Below are positions 23,459-32,505 of a stretch of 41,854 bases of DNA, piece after piece (position 1 is the first letter of the stretch; each line of letters starts with the position of its first letter). The notes under the pieces were generated by a model. That model was given only the letters and a program-made list of their open reading frames with translations. It was not told where the DNA came from and ran no database searches. The position numbers and the translations under genes are program-made. Source of the DNA: Kribbella turkmenica (GTDB lineage Bacteria; Actinomycetota; Actinomycetes; Propionibacteriales; Kribbellaceae); assembly GCF_004348725.1 (NCBI RefSeq), contig NZ_SMKR01000051.1, positions 1 to 41,854 of the forward strand, given 5' to 3'.

Positions 23459-25939
23459 GTGAGCGAGCAGGTGGACGACGCCCCGATCGACCGGGGCGGG
23501 TACGACTTCGACGCCGTGCAGGCCAAGTGGCGGTCGGTCTGGGAGAAGCTGGACCCGTTCAAGACGCGTGACGACGGCTCGGCGGAGCGCCGGTACGCGC
23601 TCACGATGTTCTCCTACCCGTCCGGCGATCTGCACATGGGCCACGGCGAGGTGTTCGCGCTGCACGACGTGCTGGCCCGCTACTGGTTCCAGCAGGGGTA
23701 CGACGTCCTGAACCCGGTCGGCTGGGACTCGTTCGGCCTGCCGGCGGAGAACGCCGCGATCAAGCGCAACGAGCACCCCGCGACCTACACCTACGCCAAC
23801 ATCGAGACCCAGGCGGAGTCGATTCGGCGCTACGGCCTGAGCTTCGACTGGTCGCGGCGGCTGCACACGTCCGACCCGGAGTACTACCGGTGGACGCAGT
23901 GGCTGTTCCTGCGGTTCTACGAGCGTGGGCTGGCGTACCGCAAGGCGTCGTACGTGAACTGGTGCCCGAACGACCAGACCGTGCTGGCCAACGAGCAGGT
24001 GGTGCAGGGCCGGTGTGAGCGGTGCGGCTGGGAGGTCACCAAGCGCGAGCTGACCCAGTGGTACTTCAAGACCACCGAGTACGCCCAGCGGCTGCTGGAC
24101 GACATGGACCTGCTGCAGTGGCCGGAAGAGATCCTGCTGATGCAGCGCAACTGGATCGGCCGGTCCGAAGGTGCGTTCGCGGACTTCCAGGTCGAGGGCC
24201 GCGACGAGCCGATCCGGGTGTTCACCACCCGGCCGGACACGCTGTTCGGCGCCACCTTCATGGTGGTCGCGCCCGACGCCAAGCTGGCCGCCGAACTGGT
24301 CACCCCGGAGCAGCAGGAGGCGTTCGACGTCTACCTGGCCAAGGTCAAGGGCGAGACCGAGATCGACCGGCTGAGCACCGAGCGGGAGAAGACGGGCGTC
24401 TTCCTGGGCTCGTACGCGATCAATCCGGTGACCGGTGAGCGGATCCCGATCTGGGCGGCCGACTACGTGCTGGCCGACTACGGCACCGGCGCGATCATGG
24501 CCGTGCCCGGCCAGGACACCCGGGACTGGGAGTTCGCGGAGAAGTTCGGCCTGCCGATCGTCCGGACCGTGCAGCCCGAGGAAGGGTTCGAGGGCAAGGC
24601 GTACACCGGCGACGGCCCGGCGATCAACAGCGCGAACGACGAGATCAGCCTGGACGGTCTGGCCGTCGACGAGGCCAAGGCCCGGATCAGCGACTGGCTG
24701 GAAAGCAAGGGCCTGGGCGAGCGGACGATCAACTACCGCCTGCGTGACTGGCTGCTGAGCCGGCAGCGGTACTGGGGCTGCCCGATCCCGATCATCCACT
24801 GCCCGTCGTGTGGCGAGGTGGTGGTCCCGGACGACCAGCTGCCGATGGAGCTGCCCGACCTGCGCGGTGCCGACCTGGCACCGAAGGGCGTCTCGCCGCT
24901 GGCGGCGGCCCGCGACTGGGTCGAGGTCGACTGCCCGAAGTGCGGTGGCAGGGCCGAGCGGGACACCGACACCATGGACACCTTCGTGGACTCGTCCTGG
25001 TACTTCCTGCGCTACCTGTCGCCGGACTACACCGAGGGTCCGTTCGACCCGGAGGCGGCCGAGCGCTGGATGCCGGTGTTCCAGTACGTCGGCGGCAAGG
25101 AACACGCCGTACTGCATCTGCTGTACGCGCGGTTCTTCGTCAAGGCGCTACACGACATGGGCCTGCTGACCGCGGTCGAGCCGTTCACCCGGCTGCTGAA
25201 CCAGGGCCAGGTGATCAACCAGGGCAAGGCGATGAGCAAGTCGCTGGGCAACGGCGTCAACCTGGGCGACCAGATCGACGAGTACGGCGTCGACGCGGTC
25301 CGGCTGACCATGGTGTTCGCCGGCCCGCCGTCGGACGACATCGACTGGGCCGACATGTCGCCGGGAGGCTCGCTGAAGTTCCTGCAGCGGGCCTGGCGGC
25401 TGGCGGGATCGGTCGAGGCGCCGCTGGGCTCGGATCCCTCGACCGGTGACGTCGAGCTGCGCAAGATCACCCACCGGACGGTGGCGGACGCGGCCGAGCT
25501 GATCGACTCGATGCGGTTCAACGTCATGGTCGCCCGGATCATGGAGCTGGTGAACGCGACCCGGAAGGCGATCGACGCCGGCCCGGGCACGGCCGACCCA
25601 GCGGTCCGGGAGGCGGCCGAGACGGTGGCGATCCTGCTGAGCCTGGTCGCGCCGTACACCGCCGAGGACATGTGGGAGACGCTGGGCCACGAGCCGACCG
25701 TCGCCAAGGCCGGCTGGCCGAAGGTCGACCCGGCCCTGCTGGTCCAGGACACGGTCACCTGCGTGGTCCAGATCGCCGGCAGGGTGAAGGACCGGCTGGA
25801 GGTGTCCCCGGACATCACCGACGCCGACCTGGAGCAGTTGGCGCTGGCCTCCGAGGCAGTACAGAAGGCGCTGGACGGCCGCGGTGTCCGCAAGGTCGTC
25901 GTCCGGGCGCCGAAACTGGTCAACATCGTCCCGGCCTAG
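23459..25939 (+). CDS. leuS: Leucyl-tRNA synthetase
   Basis: This 826-residue cytoplasmic enzyme attaches leucine to tRNA-Leu. Class I signatures are seen: HMGH at 59-62 (HIGH motif) in [14 protein letters not shown] and AMSKS at 591-595 (KMSKS motif). A Cys-rich segment (CERCGWE), the CP1 editing domain with [18 protein letters not shown], and a second Cys pair (CPSCGEVV) also fit. The length is normal for bacterial LeuS. The GTG at 23459 is chosen because AGGAG (23447-23451) is seven bases upstream; earlier in-frame codons fall inside the terminator. Expression is probably governed by the leucine attenuator upstream. A strong hairpin follows the stop. Confidence 0.98.
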   Translation: MSEQVDDAPIDRGGYDFDAVQAKWRSVWEKLDPFKTRDDGSAERRYALTMFSYPSGDLHMGHGEVFALHDVLARYWFQQGYDVLNPVGWDSFGLPAENAAIKRNEHPATYTYANIETQAESIRRYGLSFDWSRRLHTSDPEYYRWTQWLFLRFYERGLAYRKASYVNWCPNDQTVLANEQVVQGRCERCGWEVTKRELTQWYFKTTEYAQRLLDDMDLLQWPEEILLMQRNWIGRSEGAFADFQVEGRDEPIRVFTTRPDTLFGATFMVVAPDAKLAAELVTPEQQEAFDVYLAKVKGETEIDRLSTEREKTGVFLGSYAINPVTGERIPIWAADYVLADYGTGAIMAVPGQDTRDWEFAEKFGLPIVRTVQPEEGFEGKAYTGDGPAINSANDEISLDGLAVDEAKARISDWLESKGLGERTINYRLRDWLLSRQRYWGCPIPIIHCPSCGEVVVPDDQLPMELPDLRGADLAPKGVSPLAAARDWVEVDCPKCGGRAERDTDTMDTFVDSSWYFLRYLSPDYTEGPFDPEAAERWMPVFQYVGGKEHAVLHLLYARFFVKALHDMGLLTAVEPFTRLLNQGQVINQGKAMSKSLGNGVNLGDQIDEYGVDAVRLTMVFAGPPSDDIDWADMSPGGSLKFLQRAWRLAGSVEAPLGSDPSTGDVELRKITHRTVADAAELIDSMRFNVMVARIMELVNATRKAIDAGPGTADPAVREAAETVAILLSLVAPYTAEDMWETLGHEPTVAKAGWPKVDPALLVQDTVTCVVQIAGRVKDRLEVSPDITDADLEQLALASEAVQKALDGRGVRKVVVRAPKLVNIVPA

Positions 25940-25951
25940 TGGCGCGTTCCG

Positions 25952-25977
25952 GCCGTCCCGCCACCGCGCGGGACGGC
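25952..25977 (+). terminator. Terminator hairpin after leuS
   Basis: GCCGTCCCGC-N6-GCGGGACGGC is a perfect ten-base-pair stem starting 12 bases after the leuS stop. There is no T run, as is common in high-GC Actinobacteria. It abuts the -10 of the next gene. Confidence 0.7.
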
Positions 25978-25983
25978 TAGGCT
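25978..25983 (+). promoter_or_regulatory. -10 element of yjbQ-type gene, leaderless
   Basis: TAGGCT ends six bases before the ATG at 25990, with no ribosome site, which is the leaderless pattern. It begins on the base after the leuS terminator stem. Confidence 0.6.
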
Positions 25984-25989
25984 GCGCAG

Positions 25990-26409
25990 ATGCGTTCTGA
26001 GTTGATTGACGTAGCCACTGGTGGGTCCGAGGTCGTGTTCGACCTGACGAGCAGGTGCGAGCAGTTCGTGAACGCCGAGGCCCACCAGGCCCAGGGTGAC
26101 GGACTGCTGCACGTGTTCGTGCCGCACGCGACCGCCGGGATCGCGATCCTGGAAACCGGCGCGGGGAGCGACACGGACCTGCTCGCCGTGCTCGAGGACC
26201 TGCTGCCGCGTGACTTCGGCTGGCGGCACCGGCACGGCACGCCGGGCCACGGCCGCGACCACGTGCTGCCCGCGCTGATCCCGCCGTTCGCGACCGTTCC
26301 GGTGCTGGACGGCCGGATGATGCTCGGCACCTGGCAGTCGATCTGCCTGGTGGACACCAACGTCGACAATCCGCGCCGCCAGGTCCGGCTTTCCTGGCTG
26401 CCCGGTTAA
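25990..26409 (+). CDS. YjbQ/UPF0047 family protein
   Basis: This 139-residue protein of the YjbQ (UPF0047) family has the usual length and trimer-forming single domain. Conserved pieces are GLLHVFVPHATAGIAI near residue 40, the His-rich GHGRDHVLPALIPP, and the C-terminal LGTWQSICLVDTNVD. The Escherichia coli homologue shows weak thiamine phosphate synthase activity that is probably secondary; the true function is unknown. The start has a leaderless -10 directly upstream. It is a single gene after leuS. Confidence 0.93.
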   Translation: MRSELIDVATGGSEVVFDLTSRCEQFVNAEAHQAQGDGLLHVFVPHATAGIAILETGAGSDTDLLAVLEDLLPRDFGWRHRHGTPGHGRDHVLPALIPPFATVPVLDGRMMLGTWQSICLVDTNVDNPRRQVRLSWLPG

Positions 26410-26428
26410 TGGACCACCAGGTAACCGG
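26402..26428 (+). terminator. Possible terminator overlapping the yjbQ-type stop
   Basis: CCGGTTA (26402-26408) pairs with TAACCGG (26422-26428) around a 13-base loop. It overlaps the stop codon and has no T run, so the call is tentative. Confidence 0.35.
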
Positions 26429-26510
26429 ACATTCCGGAATTCTTGTGACTTATCGTGATGTTGCGGACGGCGTTACGCATGCGAAACACGACTCCGCTTG
26501 AATTGCGGCC

Positions 26511-26717
26511 ATGGCAGCGCTTGACATCCTTCGGGCCCGGTCGGTGGGGCTTGGCACCGAACTCCTGATCCGCGCCACCCGCGGCATCTGCGACGGCAGC
26601 CTGCTGAACGCCGAATCGGGCCGCGCCGACACCAGCGCCCGGCTCGAGGACTGGACCGGAGTGCTTTCTCTGTACTCGGCCGACAAGAAGCCGACGACGG
26701 TTAGCGCAACCGCTTGA
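26511..26717 (+). CDS. Small orphan protein, 68 residues
   Basis: A 68-codon frame from ATG 26511 to TGA has nearly all third positions G or C, while the flanking 100 bases on each side are distinctly A/T-richer. That contrast is the main evidence that it is a gene. The protein starts MAALDILRARSVGLGTELL and is soluble, with no signal peptide or membrane helix and no motif I recognise. No clear ribosome site precedes the ATG. It lies 168 bp upstream of the large NB-ARC regulator on the same strand. Function unknown. Confidence 0.6.
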   Translation: MAALDILRARSVGLGTELLIRATRGICDGSLLNAESGRADTSARLEDWTGVLSLYSADKKPTTVSATA

Positions 26718-26885
26718 ATCAATTCTCTGCCGGTTCGGTAATGGAAATTCGAAGTAAACTTGTTGCCCTCGTCAACCGTGCGGTGTGACGTGTGACGTAT
26801 CTTGCTCACCGGGCGTCCCCGGCGCGGACGGCCCAGTCACGCTATGTTGTGACGGGAACGTGAGGCTCAAGAGGGGTGACGGGCT

Positions 26886-29447
26886 TTGTCGGACACGGAT
26901 GGCCGGGCTGAGGGACGGCGGGGCTTCGCCGATCTCCTGCTCGACCTGAGGGTCCAGGCCGGCCTCTCGCAGGAGGAGCTCGCCGACCGCGCCGGCCTGA
27001 GCGTGCGATCCATCCGCGAGATCGAGGCCGGCCGGGTCGCGCGCCCCCGGAAGGACTCCGTCCGGCTGCTCGGTGAGGCCCTCGGCCTGCACGATGGCGA
27101 CGCCGAGCGCTTCCTGGCCGCGGCCGGGCACCGGACGGTGCGACCGGTCATCTCGGTCGCCGCCCCCGCGCCGACCGGACTGCGCTGGCGAGGCACGAGA
27201 CCGATTCCCGACGGCCTGGTCGGTCGCGAGCAGGAGCTGCACGAACTGGAAGGACTGCTCCGGCAGAACCGGCTGGTCACCCTCGTCGGCCCGGGTGGTG
27301 TCGGCAAGACCGAGCTCGCCCTGGCCGCGGCCGATCGCTTCTCCGGCGTCGACACGACCGTCGTGGTCGTCGACCTCACGACCGTCCAGCGCGATGCCGC
27401 CGTATCCACAGCCATCCTGGACGCCTTCGGCACCGCACCGGGTACGTCGGACCTCGACGACGTGCTGTCCGGACGCGAACCGGGTGACCTGGTCATCGTC
27501 GAGGACAACGCCGAGCACGTGCTCGACGGGGTCGCGGCCGTGGCCAACCGAATGGTCCGCAGCTTCCCGGGCGTCGGCGTACTGGTCACGTCGCGGATCC
27601 CGCTCGGCCTGCCCGACGAGGTGGTCCGGCGGGTGGCGGTGCTGGGTCTGCCGGCGAACGACAAGGACTTCGACGAGATCGCCGCGAGTCCGGCGGTGGA
27701 GATGTTCTGCCGACGGGTCGCCCGCGTCCGTCCTGACTTCCACCTGACCGAGGAGAACGCTGCGACGGTCGCCCGGCTGTGCCGGCGGCTCGACGGATTG
27801 CCGCTCGCGCTGGAGCTGGCGGCGGCGCGGGCGGGGTCGTTGTCGGTGGAGACGATCCTGGCGGCGCTCGACGACCGGTTCCGGCTGCTGTCCGGGCCGC
27901 GAAGGTTCGGGGCCCCACACCAGCGCACGCTCGCGGACACGATCGCGTGGAGCGTCGACGCACTGTCCGACGCCGCCCGGCAGTTGCTCTACCGGGCGTC
28001 CGTGCTCGGGTCGCCGTTCACGCTGGACGCGGTCGCGGGCGTGTGTACCGGCGATCCGATCGACCAGGCCGACGTACCGATGCTGCTGGCCGAGCTGGTG
28101 GAGAAGTCGCTGCTGCAGCCGGTCAACGAGTTCGAGCAGTTGTACGGCGCTCGCTACAAGCTGCTGGAGACGATCCGGGAGCACGCGTACGCCGGACTGT
28201 CGTCGCAGGGCGATGATTTGACCGAGTTCCGCGACCGCGCGGTGGCGTGGTGCTCGACGTACGTCTCCGGCCTCGAAGGCGCGTGGTCGTCGCCCGACCG
28301 GGACCGGCGGTACCGGGCCGCGCATGCGAACTCGGCGCTGTTCGAGGTCGCTCTGGAGCGTGCGGCCGAGCTGGGGCAGTGGGAGGTGGCCGCGCGGATC
28401 GTGCTCGGCTTCCGGATCGCGTGGCAGTACCAGGCGAGCGTGGCCGAGAGCGGGATCCGCTGGGCGACGGTGTGCGCGGAGAACGTCCCGGACAAGGAGG
28501 TCAGCGGACGGCTCCTGGCCATCGCCGGACGTCTGTCCAGTCTGACCGGCGACGTCCACGGTGCCCGGCGGTACTACGAAGAAGCGCGTCAGCTCATCCC
28601 CGGCGAGACCGAGATGGGTCTGGTGGCCCGCGGCGGCTGGGTGTCGTCCGGTTCGCACCTGCTGGACATCCAGAGCCTGGCCGAGATCCCGGGCCTGGTG
28701 AACGACGCGCGCAAGCACGGTGACGTGCAGCGCTCCGCGACGGTTCAGGCGACCTGCGGGCTCGCCCTGCTGCGGTGGGGCCGGCTGCCCGAAGCCAAGG
28801 AGCTGCTGCTCGCCTGGGAGGCCGCGCTGGTCAATCCGGGCGTCTACCCGGACGAGATCGCGTACATGGCACTCAGCCGGGTCGACCTGGAGTTGGGCAA
28901 TCTCTCCGAGGCACGGCGGTGGGCCGCGCTCGCCCGGGACAGCCAGGCCTCCGACGATCCCGAGCGTACGAAGGTCGCCGGCTGCCAGGCGATGGTCGAG
29001 TACCACGACGGCCGGTACGACGAGGCACGAGCGCTCCTGGACGAGGCCGACGCCGACATCCGCGGGCATCGGGGGTACTTCGACTACCTGGTGATGCTCT
29101 ACCGCTCACGACTCGCCCGTGAGGGCGGCGACGCGGAGCAGGCCCAGGTGTGCATCCGGGACGCGGTCAACCGGCTGCTCCTCGAGGGACGAGTCGTCTA
29201 CCTGCTCGAAGTACTGCCTGAGGCGGTCGCCGTGCTGCACGCCCTGGGGAAGTCCGCGGAGGCCGATGTCCTCTGCGGCCAGCTGATGGCGTGGCAGGAG
29301 TCGATGGACCCGCCGATGCTGCCGACCGCGTGGGCGGTGCTGCAGCAGTCGTGCGCGACCGCTTCGGTCGCCTCCGGATGGCCTGAGCCGGACCCGGCGG
29401 CCGCCGTTCAGCGGCTGGCGAACGACGTACTCACCGCGCTTTCGTGA
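26886..29447 (+). CDS. XRE-HTH / NB-ARC / TPR transcriptional regulator
   Basis: This 853-residue regulator has an N-terminal XRE helix-turn-helix (about 14-68: FADLLLDLRVQAGLSQEELADRAGLS) and an NB-ARC/STAND ATPase domain (about 105-400) with a P-loop GPGGVGKT near 135-142. Helical TPR-like repeats continue to the end. Such STAND proteins sit in an ADP-bound off state and assemble or activate on a signal sensed by the TPR part; many control secondary metabolism or stress genes. Its target is unknown and no biosynthetic cluster is adjacent. The start is TTG at 26886 with GAGGGG about nine bases upstream. The small orphan gene lies upstream and a gene-free repeat region follows. Confidence 0.92.
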   Translation: MSDTDGRAEGRRGFADLLLDLRVQAGLSQEELADRAGLSVRSIREIEAGRVARPRKDSVRLLGEALGLHDGDAERFLAAAGHRTVRPVISVAAPAPTGLRWRGTRPIPDGLVGREQELHELEGLLRQNRLVTLVGPGGVGKTELALAAADRFSGVDTTVVVVDLTTVQRDAAVSTAILDAFGTAPGTSDLDDVLSGREPGDLVIVEDNAEHVLDGVAAVANRMVRSFPGVGVLVTSRIPLGLPDEVVRRVAVLGLPANDKDFDEIAASPAVEMFCRRVARVRPDFHLTEENAATVARLCRRLDGLPLALELAAARAGSLSVETILAALDDRFRLLSGPRRFGAPHQRTLADTIAWSVDALSDAARQLLYRASVLGSPFTLDAVAGVCTGDPIDQADVPMLLAELVEKSLLQPVNEFEQLYGARYKLLETIREHAYAGLSSQGDDLTEFRDRAVAWCSTYVSGLEGAWSSPDRDRRYRAAHANSALFEVALERAAELGQWEVAARIVLGFRIAWQYQASVAESGIRWATVCAENVPDKEVSGRLLAIAGRLSSLTGDVHGARRYYEEARQLIPGETEMGLVARGGWVSSGSHLLDIQSLAEIPGLVNDARKHGDVQRSATVQATCGLALLRWGRLPEAKELLLAWEAALVNPGVYPDEIAYMALSRVDLELGNLSEARRWAALARDSQASDDPERTKVAGCQAMVEYHDGRYDEARALLDEADADIRGHRGYFDYLVMLYRSRLAREGGDAEQAQVCIRDAVNRLLLEGRVVYLLEVLPEAVAVLHALGKSAEADVLCGQLMAWQESMDPPMLPTAWAVLQQSCATASVASGWPEPDPAAAVQRLANDVLTALS

Positions 29448-29825
29448 CGCGCATCCGCTGAAGCTGCCGGGTAACTGCCGGTACATCTGCCTCGTCCTGA
29501 CATGCCCGCCGGCCGAAGAATTACAGCCGTAGGACAGGTTCCACGAAGCAGAGTCCGAGACCGGGCGCGCAGGCAGAGAATGGGCGGTGAACCGTGATGA
29601 GGCCATGGTGCTGCGCCGGACTGCCGACCAGCTTGGGGAGGCGACGCGGAGGGCATCCGGCGGCCGGACGGTGGGGGCGCCGATCGGCTGTCGAGAGCTC
29701 CGGAGTGCTGCGTCGTGCGGATCTGTCCTGCCTGAACCGGGTGCCGTGCGCCGTCAGGGCACCACACCCGGGGCGGGGTCCCAGTACTGGATCGAGCACA
29801 CGACACAGGGGACGAGTGCCGGTCC
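29448..29825. other. Gene-free stretch after the NB-ARC regulator
   Basis: Frames are open on both strands here, but they show no consistent third-position G/C preference, no ribosome site and no recognisable domain. I call no gene. The hairpin array begins at its right end. Confidence 0.5.
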
Positions 29826-30140
29826 GGCTGACACGGGGAAGCCGGCGGGTTTGGTCACCCGCCGGCGGGGTCAGCCACTGGGGCCTCCCGGGACCTCGAC
29901 GAGCTCGCGGTCAGACCGGTATTTCGCGGAACCGGCACGGGGAGTGGCTCGGCGAGGACTGAACTCGGCTGACGACGAGGGGGAGTCAGCGCAGCGGTGA
30001 AGCGCCGGCAACGAGGGGGAGCCGGCGTCGGGAGGTGAGTGCTGACCGACAGGGGAGGTCAGCGCAACAGGTGAAGGCTGACTCACAGGGAAGTCAGCCG
30101 AGCGAGGTGAAGGCTCCGGAGGGGTGGCCTTCACCTCGCT
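29826..30140. repeat. Array of hairpins with variable stems and similar loops
   Basis: A run of inverted repeats: an outer GGCTGAC/GTCAGCC (29826-29876) enclosing GCCGGCGGGT/ACCCGCCGGC; GCTGAC/GTCAGC (29968-29990); GCCGGC/GCCGGC (30004-30026); GCTGACC/GGTCAGC (30041-30063); GGCTGACT/AGTCAGCC (30076-30099); and a 13-bp stem AGCGAGGTGAAGG/CCTTCACCTCGCT (30101-30140). The four middle hairpins have centres 36-37 bp apart. Their loops are alike (GACGAGGGGGA, AACGAGGGGGA, GACAGGGGA, CACAGGGA), while the stems change on both arms together. The last stem lies ten bases after the convergent PPOX-type gene and could terminate it. The array is gene-free and its function is unknown. Confidence 0.85.
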
Positions 30141-30150
30141 GCCTTGTGCC

Positions 30151-30687
30151 CTACTTCTTCCGTTTCGCGGTCTGCTTCTCCGTCTCCGCGAGCAGTGCCT
30201 TCTGGTCGCCGTACCCGACCATCCAGGTCGGTTGCTGACGGCAGTACACGATGTCCGGCCCCCAGCTCGACGGGGAGCTGCCGTAGTACTTGGTCAGGTG
30301 GGCCTCGATCTCCTCGAAGTCCGGGTGCTCCGGGGTCAGGAACTCGACGTCGCCGTGACTGAACACGCCGATCCGCTCGCCGTCGACGTACGAGATGCTG
30401 GTCGCCGGTCTGGCCCGCAGGTGCCGGGCCTTGGCCGCCGTCCCAGCCGTGCTGAACACCCACCGGGCATGGATGAAGTGCCCGTCGACGGCGCTGATCC
30501 GCGGCTCGCCGCGGGCGGTGACCGTGGCCACGTTGAGCGTGCACATGCCGGTCAGAACCCGCACCAGCGCGTCGGCGTCCAGCCGGCGCGGGCCCGTGAT
30601 GATGCTGCGCAGATGCTCCGTCGAGCGCTGGTACGCCGCGTCGAGGAGCGCCTGCAGTTCGGTGATCTCTGCGGCGGTCTCCCTCAT
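30151..30687 (-). CDS. Pyridoxamine 5'-phosphate oxidase-like (PPOX) family protein
   Basis: This 178-residue split-barrel flavin-binding-fold protein has the strand pattern TLNVATVTARGEPRISAVDG and FSTAGTAAKARHLRARPATSISYVDGERIGVFSHG, typical of PPOX-class FMN or F420 proteins. A C-terminal extension holds Trp/Tyr residues (VYCRQQPTWMVGYGD) and a lysine-rich tail. Relatives in Actinobacteria are often F420-dependent or ligand-binding; the substrate is unknown. The ATG at 30687 has only a very close GGAG, while CAGACT seven bases upstream suggests a leaderless start. It diverges from degV, and its 3' end faces the hairpin array. Confidence 0.85.
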   Translation of the reverse strand: MRETAAEITELQALLDAAYQRSTEHLRSIITGPRRLDADALVRVLTGMCTLNVATVTARGEPRISAVDGHFIHARWVFSTAGTAAKARHLRARPATSISYVDGERIGVFSHGDVEFLTPEHPDFEEIEAHLTKYYGSSPSSWGPDIVYCRQQPTWMVGYGDQKALLAETEKQTAKRKK

Positions 30688-30760
30688 GCTCCGGAGTCTG
30701 GCACCGCGCGCCGACAACTCCCCTGGGGTCGGAGAGCGCGCGCCGGCAAAAACCGTCCGG

Positions 30761-30766
30761 TAACCT
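30761..30766 (+). promoter_or_regulatory. -10 element of degV, leaderless
   Basis: TAACCT ends six bases before the degV ATG, with no ribosome site in between. Confidence 0.6.
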
Positions 30767-30772
30767 CGCTGC

Positions 30773-31615
30773 ATGTCAGCCCGCGTGCACGTCGTCACCG
30801 ACTCCACGGCCGGTCTGTCCAGGCACGAGGTCCTCCGCCTCCCGCTGACCGTCGTCCCGGTGCAGGTCGTCATCGGCGGCACGTCGTACGACGACGGCGC
30901 CACCTCGGCCGACGCGGTCGCGGAGGCGCTCAAGACCTTCACCCCTGTCTCCACCAGTCGCCCGGCGCCCCAGACGTTCGCCGACACGTACGCCGCGTGT
31001 GCCGCGGCCGGGGCCGAGTCGGTCGTGTCCATCCATCTGTCCGGCGAGATGTCCGGCACGGTCGAGTCCGCCATGATCGGCGCGAAGGAGTCGCCGATCC
31101 CGGTCCGGGTGATCGACTCCCGCTCGATCGCGATGGGACTCGGGTTCCCGGTCCTGGCCGCGGCCGAGGCGGCCGCCAAGGGCGAGAACCAGGCCGCCGT
31201 CGAGGCCGCCGCCCGGGTCCGGATGGCTCCGATCTCGGCGTACTTCTACGTCGACACCCTCGAGTACCTCCGCCGCGGCGGACGCATCGGCGCCGCCCAG
31301 GCCCTCCTCGGGACGGCGCTGGCCGTCAAACCGCTGCTGACCATCAGCAGCGGCCGGATCGTCCCGCTCGAGAAGGTCCGCACGTCCAGCCGGGCCATCG
31401 CCCGGCTGGCCGACATCGCCGTCCAGCGAGCCGGCGACATGCCCGTCCAGGTCGCCGTCCACCACCTGGCGAACCTGGAGAAGGCCCAGACCCTGGCCGA
31501 CAACCTCGCCGACCGGCTCCCGCAGACCGAGGAGATCGTCCTCCGCGAGGTCGGCGCGGTCATCGGCGCGCACGTCGGTCCCGGGCTCCTGGCCGTGGTG
31601 ATCGCACCGCACTGA
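30773..31615 (+). CDS. DegV family fatty-acid-binding protein
   Basis: This 280-residue protein of the DegV/FakB fold begins VHVVTDSTAGLSRHE, the family signature, and continues with TSRPAPQTFADTYAA, SVVSIHLSGEMSGTVESA and the ligand-region LEYLRRGGRIGAAQALLGTALAVKPLL. The full normal length is present. Family members bind a fatty acid and in Firmicutes hand it to the FakA kinase. No fakA-like gene is nearby, so its role here is inferred only as fatty-acid binding. It is leaderless and followed 74 bp later by comEA. Confidence 0.94.
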   Translation: MSARVHVVTDSTAGLSRHEVLRLPLTVVPVQVVIGGTSYDDGATSADAVAEALKTFTPVSTSRPAPQTFADTYAACAAAGAESVVSIHLSGEMSGTVESAMIGAKESPIPVRVIDSRSIAMGLGFPVLAAAEAAAKGENQAAVEAAARVRMAPISAYFYVDTLEYLRRGGRIGAAQALLGTALAVKPLLTISSGRIVPLEKVRTSSRAIARLADIAVQRAGDMPVQVAVHHLANLEKAQTLADNLADRLPQTEEIVLREVGAVIGAHVGPGLLAVVIAPH

Positions 31616-31676
31616 CTCCACCGGTCCGGGTTTTCCACAGGCTGCGAATCGCCCGTCAGGGAGGTCCGCGGACTCG

Positions 31677-31682
31677 TACTTT
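31677..31682 (+). promoter_or_regulatory. -10 element of comEA, leaderless
   Basis: TACTTT ends seven bases before the GTG at 31690, with no ribosome site. This decides the comEA start, since the frame is open far upstream. Confidence 0.55.
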
Positions 31683-31689
31683 CTCTGGC

Positions 31690-32505
31690 GTGAAGGTCTT
31701 TCGCCGTGCCGCCGCGCCCGACCCGGGTGCGCGCGAGCGTGCGCTGGCGCGTCTTGCGCCGCGGCCACCTCGGCACGACGAGACCGAGGAAGAACTGGAG
31801 GAGCGTGATGAGGAGGTGCGAGGTGGATGGATCCCCGAAACTGTCCGGCCCGAGCGACTACGTGAGGCCCGCTGGACCCTGTCACCACGTCATGTCGTGG
31901 TCCTGGCCGCCGTACTGTCCGTCGGCCTGGCCTGGGCGACGTGGTCTGTCTTCCGAGCCCGCCCCGAAACACTGCCCGACGCGCGTCCACCGTCCGTCGT
32001 CGCCACGGGGTCCCCGGTGGCAGGAGCGACACAGCTTTCGCCTGGTGCTCCGAGCCCGTCTGCCGGCACTGTGGTCGTCCACGTCGCCGGCAAGGTACGC
32101 CGTCCCGGTCTCGTCCACGCACCCACCGGCTCTCGCATCGCCGACGTACTCAGCCTTGCCGGCGGCGCGCTGCCCGGTGTCGACCTCACCACCCTCAACC
32201 TCGCCCGCCAGGTCACCGACGGCGAGCAGATCATCGTCGGCCGACCCGCGCCACCGCCAGGCGGCGCTACGAGTGGCCCGGGTGCGACCGCCAACCCCGC
32301 TAGCCCGGCCAGCACCCCGGTCAACCTCAACACCGCCACGCTCGACCAACTCGAGGCACTCCCCGGTGTCGGCCCCGTCCTGGCGCAACGCATTCTCGAC
32401 TACCGCACCCAGAACGGCCCGTTCACCACGATCGACCAACTCCAGGAGGTCTCCGGCGTAGGCCCCAAGAAGTTCGACTCCCTGAAATCCCATGTCCGCA
32501 TCTGA
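31690..32505 (+). CDS. comEA: ComEA-type DNA-binding protein
   Basis: This 271-residue protein has a cytoplasmic N-terminus rich in Glu and Arg and one membrane helix (about 75-93, VVVLAAVLSVGLAWATW). An external Pro/Ser-rich linker is followed by a SLBB domain (VVVHVAGKVRRPGLVHAP) and two helix-hairpin-helix motifs at the C-terminus (VNLNTATLDQLEALPGVGP and QLQEVSGVGPKKFDSL). ComEA binds incoming double-stranded DNA at the cell surface for uptake through ComEC. The start is GTG 31690, chosen from the leaderless -10. Its 3' end overlaps comEC by 14 bp, showing an operon. Confidence 0.93.
   Translation: MKVFRRAAAPDPGARERALARLAPRPPRHDETEEELEERDEEVRGGWIPETVRPERLREARWTLSPRHVVVLAAVLSVGLAWATWSVFRARPETLPDARPPSVVATGSPVAGATQLSPGAPSPSAGTVVVHVAGKVRRPGLVHAPTGSRIADVLSLAGGALPGVDLTTLNLARQVTDGEQIIVGRPAPPPGGATSGPGATANPASPASTPVNLNTATLDQLEALPGVGPVLAQRILDYRTQNGPFTTIDQLQEVSGVGPKKFDSLKSHVRI

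Noticed and set aside
29587..30000. A 137-codon frame before the hairpin array.
   Set aside because: Codon third positions are not biased as in neighbouring genes, there is no domain, and the end runs into the hairpins.
29968..30099. CRISPR-like array, because of the 36-37 bp period.
   Set aside because: There are no identical direct repeats separated by unique spacers. The conserved part is a loop and the variable part is a paired stem, and no cas genes are present.
30690..31179. An N-terminal extension of the PPOX-type protein across the degV promoter.
   Set aside because: It would be antisense to degV coding sequence and shows no homology-like pattern, whereas the protein from 30687 has normal PPOX length.
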